Part shown: positions 1 through 5,185 of the stretch, piece by piece
Layout: every line of letters starts with the position of its first letter
How positions within the stretch are numbered: position 1 is the stretch's first letter
Position numbers and translations under genes: made by a program
Assembly: GCA_029213105.1 (NCBI GenBank)
Contig: JARGNS010000120.1
Span: 1-8,977 of the forward strand
DNA from: Planctomycetota bacterium
GTDB taxonomy: Bacteria; Planctomycetota; PLA2; JAEUHO01
DNA: 8,977 nt
Direction: 5' to 3'
Notes under the pieces: model-generated
Told to the model about the DNA's origin: nothing
Databases searched by the model: none
Seen by the model: only the letters and a program-made list of their open reading frames with translations

Positions 1-339
1 CGCCTGCACCCGGGTCGTTGCGCGCTCCCGCGCGCCGTCTGGGCGGCGCGGCCGCGCCGACCTCCGGGGCGCCGCCCCCGAGGTTCCCCCGCGCCACGTG
101 GGGTGCGCGCTGGTCTTGGCGTCGTTGCGCGCGCCTGCATGCCCTGCGGGCGGCGCCTCGGCAGCGGTCCCCTGGGGCCGGCCCTCCGGGACGCCCCCGG
201 GCAACCCGGTGCCGAGCGAGCAGGGGGGCTGACCCCGGCCGCGTCGCGGGCTCGGGGCCGCGCGGGCGATCCCCCGTGGACGGGAAGCTCGGCGCACGCC
301 GACATTGGGCGCTGCGGGCTGCGGCAGTAGACTGCCGCC
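1..339. other. GC-rich stretch without a convincing gene
   Basis: These 339 bases upstream of efp hold no gene I can support. The stretch is extremely GC-rich (about 80 %). It has no TTA, CTA or TCA on the plus strand, so all three reverse frames are open. Forward frames are stopped only at 230-232 and 328-330. All translations are Arg/Pro/Gly/Ala-rich and resemble no protein I know. It most likely carries the efp promoter and perhaps the start of a divergent gene leaving the window to the left, which cannot be decided here. Confidence 0.5.
321..338 (+). promoter_or_regulatory. 7-bp hairpin directly before the efp start codon
   Basis: GCGGCAG (321-327) and CTGCCGC (332-338) form a perfect 7-bp stem around the tetraloop TAGA. 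The stem ends one base before the efp ATG at 340 and covers the place where a Shine-Dalgarno sequence would sit. No purine-rich SD is visible there. It could tune efp translation, or mean that initiation does not use an SD. That is inference from position only. Confidence 0.35.
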
Positions 340-903
340 ATGGACGCAACGAACATCCGTCGAGGCAGTTTCATCAAGCACAAGGGCGACCTCTGGCAGG
401 CCGTCGAAGTGACCCACCGGACCCCGGGCAACAAGCGCGGCTTCGTCCAGGTGAAGATGCGCAACATGCGCACCGGCGGTCACATCACCGAGCGCTTCGC
501 CTCGAACGAAGACGTCGAAGGGGCCTGGCTCGATACGCGCAAGGCGCAGTACCTCTACGACGACGCCCAGACCGGTCCGGTCTTCATGGACCTCGAGAGC
601 TACGAGCAGTACAGCCTCGACCGTGAGATCCTCGGCGAAGCCATGCACTACGTGAAGGAGAACGAGGAAGTCGAAGTCACCTTCCACGACGGCTCCGCCA
701 TCGGCCTGGCCCTTCCCGCGAAGGTCGAGTTGATCGTCAAGGAGACCGAGCCCGCCGTGAAGGGGGATACGGTCAACAACGTCATGAAGCCCGCCACGCT
801 CGAAACGGGCGTGGTCGTCAAGGTGCCCGCCCACATCCGCGAAGGCGACAAGGTGCGCATCAGCACCAGCACCGGCGAGTTCCAGGAACGCGTTAACGAC
901 TGA
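340..903 (+). CDS. efp: Translation elongation factor P (EF-P)
   Basis: EF-P binds ribosomes stalled at consecutive prolines, between the P and E sites, and promotes peptide bond formation; it acts in the cytosol. The 187-residue product has the family length and three-domain order: KOW-like N domain (about 3-60), first OB domain (about 68-125, with YLYDD at 71-75) and C-terminal OB domain (about 130-185) with the signature KPATLETG (150-157) followed by KVP. An in-frame TAG at 328-330 excludes any upstream start, so ATG 340 is firm. In the domain I loop, where E. coli has PGKGQ with modified Lys34, this protein reads PGNKRG: Asn31 takes the modified position and Lys32/Arg33 follow. No EF-P-modifying enzyme gene (epmA, epmB, earP) is nearby. 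The DUF374 gene follows 77 bp downstream on the same strand. Identification is secure; the modification state is unknown. Confidence 0.97.
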   Translation: MDATNIRRGSFIKHKGDLWQAVEVTHRTPGNKRGFVQVKMRNMRTGGHITERFASNEDVEGAWLDTRKAQYLYDDAQTGPVFMDLESYEQYSLDREILGEAMHYVKENEEVEVTFHDGSAIGLALPAKVELIVKETEPAVKGDTVNNVMKPATLETGVVVKVPAHIREGDKVRISTSTGEFQERVND

Positions 904-923
904 CCCTGCGGCAGGTTGGCTCC

Positions 924-946
924 GGCGCCGAGAGGTCCCCGGCGCC
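924..946 (+). terminator. GC hairpin after efp, possible terminator
   Basis: GGCGCCG (924-930) pairs perfectly with CGGCGCC (940-946) around a 9-base loop, about 20 bases after the efp stop. There is no T-run after it, so it does not qualify as a classical intrinsic terminator. It could be a partial terminator or an mRNA end-stabilising structure between efp and the acyltransferase gene, or chance in GC-rich DNA. Confidence 0.2.
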
Positions 947-980
947 AGGCAGGCCCCATGTCCCACGGTTCGCGCCCATC

Positions 981-1679
981 ATGGCAGCCCGCAAGAACCT
1001 CCTGAGCCACCCGATCACGCACGCGTTGATCGTCGGGTTCCTGCGCTGGTACCGCACGTTCGCGTTCGGCACGTTCCTCTTCGAGCACGACAAGCGCTTC
1101 CTGGCGCTCCTGCGCAGCGACGAGCCCGTGATCTTCGGTGTCTGGCATCAGGACCTCGTCCACACCTTCGCCTACTTCTCGCGCTGGAACCCGCGTCGCA
1201 AGACCTACCCGCTCGCCAGCGCCAGCCGGGACGGCGGACTCGCCGGCGCCGCGGCCGAAGGCATGGGCTTTCGACGTGCCATCCGCGGCTCCTCCGCCCG
1301 GGGTGGGGGCAAGGCCCTGCTGCAGCTCACGCGCCTCTTGCAGCGGGACCCGCGCGCGTCGGTGGCCGTCGTCGTCGACGGCCCGCGGCCGCCGGCGCGT
1401 GTCCTCAAGCCGGGCATCCTGCACCTGGCGCAGACCTCCGGGCGGCCCATCTGGCTCGTGCGCACGTCCTACGCGCCGGTCAAGGTGCTGTCGCGCACGT
1501 GGGCCGCGTTCCACGTGCCCCTGCCCGGCGCCCGGGCCGTCTGTCTGGCCGATGGCCCCATCCACGTGCCGCCCGACCTGGATCGGGCCGGACTCGAGGC
1601 CTTGCGCCTCGAGCTCGAGACCCGGCTCAACGACCTGGCCGACCGGGCCGACGCGCGCGTCGCCCGGTGGCGTCGTTAG
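981..1679 (+). CDS. DUF374-family lysophospholipid acyltransferase
   Basis: The 232-residue product matches the DUF374 family, which is related to lysophospholipid and lipid A acyltransferases and is expected at the inner membrane. Visible landmarks in order: a hydrophobic N-terminal stretch (about 14-32), the VWHQ motif (54-57) with the candidate catalytic His56, LASASRDGG (78-86), RGSSARGGGKAL (102-113), VVDGPRPP (131-138) and LKPGILHLAQ (142-151). This is the usual DUF374 order of SRDG, RGSS.GG, DGP and KPG blocks. The length is typical. ATG 981 is the only start that keeps the conserved N-terminus; the ATG at 958 is out of frame, and no clear SD is seen. The gene may be co-transcribed with efp. 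Its TAG stop overlaps the stop of the convergent LpxL-like gene. The acyl acceptor (Kdo2-lipid A, a lysophospholipid or a lineage-specific glycolipid) cannot be read from the sequence. Confidence 0.85.
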   Translation: MAARKNLLSHPITHALIVGFLRWYRTFAFGTFLFEHDKRFLALLRSDEPVIFGVWHQDLVHTFAYFSRWNPRRKTYPLASASRDGGLAGAAAEGMGFRRAIRGSSARGGGKALLQLTRLLQRDPRASVAVVVDGPRPPARVLKPGILHLAQTSGRPIWLVRTSYAPVKVLSRTWAAFHVPLPGARAVCLADGPIHVPPDLDRAGLEALRLELETRLNDLADRADARVARWRR

Positions 1680-2692
1680 CGGTCCGGATCCCAGACGCTG
1701 TAGGCGGGGTAGCGCCCGAGCTCCTGCTCGGGGCGGCTCTTCCAGCGCTTGAGCGTCCAGTTCCAGAGCTCGGGCTGCGCGCGAATGACCTCCTCGAACA
1801 CGGCATTGATGCGTGTCAGGAGTTCGCGCATGCGGTCGGCGTGGTCGCCCTCCGGCAGATCCTCTGCGAGGTTCGGTCCCAGCCACATGCGGTAGCGGTT
1901 GCCCTCGGCGGGCAAGCAGAAGACCGGGAACACGGGAACGTCGTGGCGCAGCGCGATGTACGCCGGCAGCGGCGAGGTGCGCGCGGGCACGCCCATGAAC
2001 GGCGCGAAGATCCCGCCGAGGTTGCGGCGCACGTTGCGATCCACCAGCACGGCGGCGGTACCGCCCGCGGCGACGGCCGAGATCACCGCGCGGGCGCCGC
2101 CCTTGCGGAACGCGCTGACCACGTCCCCATGACTGCGCAGCTTCTTCAGCACGTCGTTGATGGCGCCGTGGGGGATCTGCTCGGCGAGGAACACCGTGGG
2201 CGGGAAGTCCTGGAAGAGGACGCGCAGGCCGAGCATCAACTCCCAGTTGCCGATGTGCCCCGAGACGAGCACGCCACCCTTCTCGCGCAGGAGCCTTGTC
2301 TGCCACGCGTCGCGCAGATCCGCGGGGATCTCCACCCACGCCCCGAAGCGCTTGGGCGTCATCGGTTGCAGATGCAGCAACAGGAAGAGCGAGCGCACGA
2401 GCTGGCGGTAGGAGCGGCGATGGATGCGCTGCTTGGCGGCGCGCGTCTTCGTCTCGCCGAACACCAGGTCCAGGTTCGCGTGGGCGACGCGCTTGCCGCG
2501 CCGGTCGAGCACCGAGAGCGCGTTGCCCAGGGCGTCCGCGGCCACGAGGATCCAGCGCGACGGCAAGGCGGCGATGATCTTGATGCCACCGACTGCAACA
2601 TGCACGGCAACGCCTTCGAGCACCCGCCAGCGTCGGATGCGCTGCGAGAGACGCATCCAGGGGCTGCGCTGGGAGGGCGGTTCGTGGGCCAC
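1676..2692 (-). CDS. LpxL/HtrB-family lipid A-type acyltransferase
   Basis: This belongs to the bacterial lipid A acyltransferase (LpxL/LpxM/HtrB) family, inner-membrane enzymes that move acyl chains from acyl-ACP to a glycolipid acceptor. Residues from the GTG at 2692: a hydrophobic N-terminal segment (about 26-52), the catalytic HX4E motif as SGHIGNWE (His146, Glu151), VDRN (217-220) followed by GGIFAPFMG (226-234), and the C-terminal RWKSRPE (316-322), which matches the RxKTRPxGE block of the family. The length of 338 is slightly above the usual 300-320. Two starts compete: GTG 2692 and ATG 2656, the latter giving 326 residues and beginning just before the amphipathic and hydrophobic part. 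Neither has an SD, so the start is uncertain by 12 codons. The gene overlaps the DUF374 gene tail to tail by 4 bp and lies downstream of the small membrane protein gene and the 14-bp repeat. The acceptor is not known. Confidence 0.9.
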   Translation of the reverse strand: MAHEPPSQRSPWMRLSQRIRRWRVLEGVAVHVAVGGIKIIAALPSRWILVAADALGNALSVLDRRGKRVAHANLDLVFGETKTRAAKQRIHRRSYRQLVRSLFLLLHLQPMTPKRFGAWVEIPADLRDAWQTRLLREKGGVLVSGHIGNWELMLGLRVLFQDFPPTVFLAEQIPHGAINDVLKKLRSHGDVVSAFRKGGARAVISAVAAGGTAAVLVDRNVRRNLGGIFAPFMGVPARTSPLPAYIALRHDVPVFPVFCLPAEGNRYRMWLGPNLAEDLPEGDHADRMRELLTRINAVFEEVIRAQPELWNWTLKRWKSRPEQELGRYPAYSVWDPDR

Positions 2693-2774
2693 CGGCGGAT
2701 GGTACGACGAAGGACGGGCGGCTCCCCATCCGGCTTCGCGCGCCGGCTTGGCGTGCGGCCTCGATCCGGGCCCG

Positions 2775-2790
2775 GGCGGCCTGGGCCGCC
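2775..2790. other. Short GC inverted repeat in leader of LpxL-like gene
   Basis: GGCGGC (2775-2780) and GCCGCC (2785-2790) form a 6-bp stem around CTGG. It lies in the 280-bp gap between the small membrane protein gene and the LpxL-like gene, next to the palindrome CCGGGCCCGG (2766-2775). It could act as a weak leader structure. In DNA this GC-rich it may also be chance. Confidence 0.15.
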
Positions 2791-2854
2791 GTGATCAGGC
2801 CCCGCGCGCGCTGTCGGTGGACGGCGTGGCCGCTGGGGCCGCGGCCTTGGCTCC

Positions 2855-2924
2855 GGAAGCGCTGCCTCATGAGCGCTGCCCCGGAAGCGCTGCCCCGGAA
2901 GCGCTGCCCCGGAAGCGCTGCCCC
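2855..2924. repeat. Tandem array of five 14-bp units
   Basis: The unit GGAAGCGCTGCCCC recurs every 14 bp. Copies 3-5 (2883-2896, 2897-2910, 2911-2924) are identical, copy 1 (2855-2868) has one mismatch, and copy 2 (2869-2882) has three mismatches at its left end. Each unit contains the palindrome AGCGCT, so neighbouring units can pair into 6-bp stems with 8-base loops. A period of 14 is not a multiple of 3, and no gene covers the array, so it is not a protein repeat. It sits in the 280-bp gap between the stop of the small membrane protein gene (2973) and the start of the LpxL-like gene. It looks like a minisatellite or slippage array; any regulatory role is unproven. Confidence 0.9.
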
Positions 2925-2972
2925 TGGGTTCTGGACGAGGAGCCGGCTGCCCCCGAGGAAGCGCCGGTCGGC

Positions 2973-3128
2973 TCAGACGAAGAGGGCCAGGACCACGGCC
3001 AGGGCGCAGAGCCCGGCGATGAGCCACTCGCCCGCACCCACGCCCGTGGACGTGTCGCGTGCGCTCGCGGAGGCCGCCTGGACCCTGCCGAGGTGCGATC
3101 GGACGGCGGTGAGTACGCGTGCGGCCAT
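2973..3128 (-). CDS. Small single-pass membrane protein, 51 residues
   Basis: I do not recognise a family. The start at ATG 3128 is chosen because a strong SD, GGGAGGA, lies 4 bases upstream. It is the clearest ribosome binding site in the window, and the frame reads with GC-rich third positions to a TGA at 2973. The product begins with a basic amphipathic stretch (about 2-18, including RVLTAVRSHLGRV), then a Ser/Ala/Thr/Gly linker (19-33), then one hydrophobic segment from Trp35 to the last residue, Val51. It could be tail-anchored. STGVGAGEWLIAGL (27-40) resembles the Flp-type prepilin pattern: Gly29 followed by Glu at +5, an aromatic residue and a hydrophobic helix. However, the predicted mature part would be only 22 residues, which is short for a pilin. 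The gene is divergent from the propeller gene. The frame is open further upstream (to 3350), but that extension looks non-coding. Confidence 0.65.
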   Translation of the reverse strand: MAARVLTAVRSHLGRVQAASASARDTSTGVGAGEWLIAGLCALAVVLALFV

Positions 3129-3132
3129 GGAA

Positions 3133-3139
3133 TCCTCCC
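3133..3139 (-). promoter_or_regulatory. Shine-Dalgarno site of the small membrane protein gene
   Basis: On the minus strand GGGAGGA lies 4 bases before the ATG at 3128 and decides that start. It sits in the loop of a possible stem made by GCGGCC (3121-3126) and GGCCGC (3143-3148), so both SD and start codon could be presented or hidden by this fold. No other gene in the window has an SD this good. Confidence 0.7.
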
Positions 3140-3264
3140 GAGGGCCGCCATGATGGGGTCTGGGGGGGACAGACGCCGTGGAATACGTAACGTCTTGCCT
3201 TGAAATGGGTTGTGGACCTCGACGGCACGTTCTTCCCCAGGTTTTCCACAAGGGCCGCCGGTCT

Positions 3265-3286
3265 CCCGGGGCCCTGGGTCCCCGGG
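3265..3286 (+). promoter_or_regulatory. Hairpin 15 bases before the propeller gene start
   Basis: CCCGGGG (3265-3271) and CCCCGGG (3280-3286) form a perfect 7-bp all-GC stem with an 8-base loop, ending 15 bases before ATG 3302. No SD is seen between the stem and the start. It could influence translation of the propeller gene, but this is only positional evidence. Confidence 0.25.
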
Positions 3287-3301
3287 CGTACGCTGGCGGC
3301 C

Positions 3302-5176
3302 ATGCGCACCCTCGCGATCGTCCTGCTGGTCCTGTTCGTGCTCCTGCCACTCGGCGCCCCCGTGCGGGCCGAGGAGGGGGAGTCCGCCCCCTGGTTCCAG
3401 AACGTCAGTGCGGCGGTGGGGCTGGCCGGGGTGAAGGCCAAGGGCGGGCTCTTCACCGATCTGGACGGGGACGGCTACTGGGATCTCTGCCTCGACCGCC
3501 AGCGGTTCTTCCTCTCGAAGAAGGGGCTGCGCTTCGAGGCCCACCTGACCCATGGCATCGACTTCCCCGAGATCCGCAAGGTGCCGCTTGGCAAGGGGGG
3601 CGTGCCCGACCAGGCCAAGGCCAAGGACATCACCTACGCCCCGCACTACCTGTACTTCGCCGATCTCGACAACGACGGCCACCAGGATGCCGTCTGGGGC
3701 GTGCATGGCTGGTGGGAGCACTTCGACGGGCGCACGTGGAAGAACGTAGCCGCCTGCGATCCCGGCGTTCGCAGCACCATCTGGTTGGGCCAGGGCAAGG
3801 GCCGCTTCGCGCGCGCCGCAGCATCGGGCTTCAGTGCGCAGGACGCCGTGGGCCCGGCCATGGCCCTGGCGCTTGTCGACGTCGACGCCGACGGCGCCCT
3901 CGACCTCTACGAGGGCCGCGAGTACCGCCAGTACGGGCAGCTTGTCGGCGGCGGCGTGGACCGTCTCTGGAAGGGCGACGGCAAGGGGGGCTTCGTCGAT
4001 GGGACCGAGGCGGCTGGGCTGATGACCTCGCCGCAGCCGTTCACCGGATCCACCCTGCCGCCGAAGGGGGGGCGGGGGGTGTTGAAGTTCTCGCGTCCCA
4101 CGTACGGCGTGACCCACGGCGACTGGAACAACGACGGCCATCAAGACCTGATGCAGCTGGCCTACGGCCGCCAGTGGAACTACCTCTGGCGCAACAACGG
4201 CGACGGGACGTTCACGGATGTCGGGCTCGAGACGGGCTTCGCGGGCGATGCCATCACCCACGGCAAGTACCCGGACTTCGTGAGGCGGCCGCCGGAACGC
4301 CCGTTCCGCAGCAACGGCAACACGTTCGACCTCGCGCTCGGCGATCTCGACAACGACGGGGATCTCGACGGCTTCCTCGGGGAGATCGCCCACTTCTGGG
4401 CGGGGGAAGCCAGTGATCTGCCGGCACTCCTGTTCAACCGGGGGAGCGAAGGAGCCTTCGCCTTCGAGCGCAAGACCGTGCGTGAGGCCTTGCCGGCGCG
4501 GAAGTTCCGCAGCGGCGATCGCTGGAACTACGGCGATCTCCACGCGGCGTTCCTCGATGCCGACAACGACGGCCGCCTCGATCTGCTGATCGGCTCGGGG
4601 GACTACCCGGACGGTCAGTACCTGCGCCTCTACCGGCAGACGGAGGATGGCGACTGGGAGGAAGTCACCAAGATCGCCGGCTTCGACTGGGAGGGTTGCG
4701 GGGGCATCTCGATTGGGGACTTCGATCGGGACGGCGACGTCGACATCCTGGCGGGCCGCTCCTTCATGCGCTTGAACAAGGCGCATCGCGACAAGTTCAT
4801 GGGCGGCATCGCGGTCAACGAGGTGGGGCTCTTCCGCAATGACATCGGCAACCGCTCGGGCAACCACTGGCTCAACGTCCGCCTACGCGGCAAGGGCAAG
4901 GGCGGTGCGAACCGCAGCGGCGTGGGGGCACGCATCCTCGTCACGGCGGGCGGCGTCACCCGCATGCGCGAGATCCGCGCGGGCAGTGGGCTTGCCAACC
5001 ACCAGGATCCGCCGGAGGCCTGCTTCGGTCTCGGCAAGGCCACGACGATCGAGCGCTTGGAGGTCCGCTGGCCGAATGCCGAGCACTCCGTCCAGGTGTT
5101 CGACGACGTGCCCGTCGACCGGTTCCTGGAGGTCCGTGAGGGATCCAAGCGCTTGAAGGTGAGCGCGCCGCGGTAG
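3302..5176 (+). CDS. Secreted FG-GAP/VCBS propeller with ASPIC/UnbV domain
   Basis: A 624-residue exported protein of the CRTAC1-like ASPIC/UnbV group. ATG 3302 is chosen because it starts a clean signal peptide (hydrophobic 4-18, likely cleavage after VRA at 21-23); the frame extends to an ATG at 3200, but that would bury the signal. Seven Ca-binding DxDxDGxxD-type motifs follow: DLDGDGYWD (53), DLDNDGHQD (121), DVDADGALD (193), DWNNDGHQD (274), DLDNDGDLD (348), DADNDGRLD (419) and DFDRDGDVD (473). Their spacing of about 54-81 residues fits a seven-bladed beta-propeller. The C-terminal ASPIC/UnbV domain (about 520-613) shows NHWLNVRLRG, GVGARI and FGLGKA, then a VRWPN strand. Such proteins are common in Planctomycetota and Acidobacteriota and are thought to bind ligands or surfaces; no catalytic function is established. 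It lacks a visible anchor or sorting tail. uppP starts 9 bp downstream, so the two are probably one operon. Confidence 0.92.
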   Translation: MRTLAIVLLVLFVLLPLGAPVRAEEGESAPWFQNVSAAVGLAGVKAKGGLFTDLDGDGYWDLCLDRQRFFLSKKGLRFEAHLTHGIDFPEIRKVPLGKGGVPDQAKAKDITYAPHYLYFADLDNDGHQDAVWGVHGWWEHFDGRTWKNVAACDPGVRSTIWLGQGKGRFARAAASGFSAQDAVGPAMALALVDVDADGALDLYEGREYRQYGQLVGGGVDRLWKGDGKGGFVDGTEAAGLMTSPQPFTGSTLPPKGGRGVLKFSRPTYGVTHGDWNNDGHQDLMQLAYGRQWNYLWRNNGDGTFTDVGLETGFAGDAITHGKYPDFVRRPPERPFRSNGNTFDLALGDLDNDGDLDGFLGEIAHFWAGEASDLPALLFNRGSEGAFAFERKTVREALPARKFRSGDRWNYGDLHAAFLDADNDGRLDLLIGSGDYPDGQYLRLYRQTEDGDWEEVTKIAGFDWEGCGGISIGDFDRDGDVDILAGRSFMRLNKAHRDKFMGGIAVNEVGLFRNDIGNRSGNHWLNVRLRGKGKGGANRSGVGARILVTAGGVTRMREIRAGSGLANHQDPPEACFGLGKATTIERLEVRWPNAEHSVQVFDDVPVDRFLEVREGSKRLKVSAPR

Positions 5177-5185
5177 CGTGCCGGG

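Larger units (their letters stand above)
3129..3301. promoter_or_regulatory. Divergent intergenic region, probable promoters
   Basis: These 173 bp separate the leftward small gene from the rightward propeller gene, so at least two promoters are expected here. The part around 3180-3255 is the least GC-rich stretch for several hundred bases, including GGAATACGTAACG and a TTGAAA at 3198-3203. I cannot fit a clean -35/-10 pair on either strand. A 5-bp inverted repeat, GTCTG (3158-3162) with CAGAC (3170-3174), encloses a G-run upstream of the small gene. Confidence 0.35.

Noticed and set aside
18..626. 202-codon forward frame overlapping the start of efp
   Set aside because: Arg/Pro/Gly-rich throughout and out of frame with efp, whose identity is certain.
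2693..2854. Possible short reverse gene upstream of the LpxL-like gene
   Set aside because: The open frame has no SD, is Arg/Ala-rich and has no stop before running far into the acyltransferase gene out of frame.
648..2870. 740-codon reverse-strand open frame
   Set aside because: It runs antisense to efp and the DUF374 gene and out of frame through the LpxL-like gene; composition is Arg/Ala/Gly-rich and no family is recognisable. A by-product of high GC.
2855..2924. CRISPR-like array
   Set aside because: Units are 14 bp, directly adjacent and without spacers; it is a simple tandem repeat.
3200..3301. In-frame extension of the propeller gene with a DLDGT string resembling HAD motif I
   Set aside because: The string stands alone, the rest of the HAD fold is missing, and using this start would bury a good signal peptide that begins at 3302.
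2867..4867. 666-codon reverse open frame opposite the propeller gene
   Set aside because: Its Val/Glu/Ala-rich pattern is the mirror of the Asp-Gly-rich codons of the Ca-binding repeats; its first codons come from the 14-bp array.
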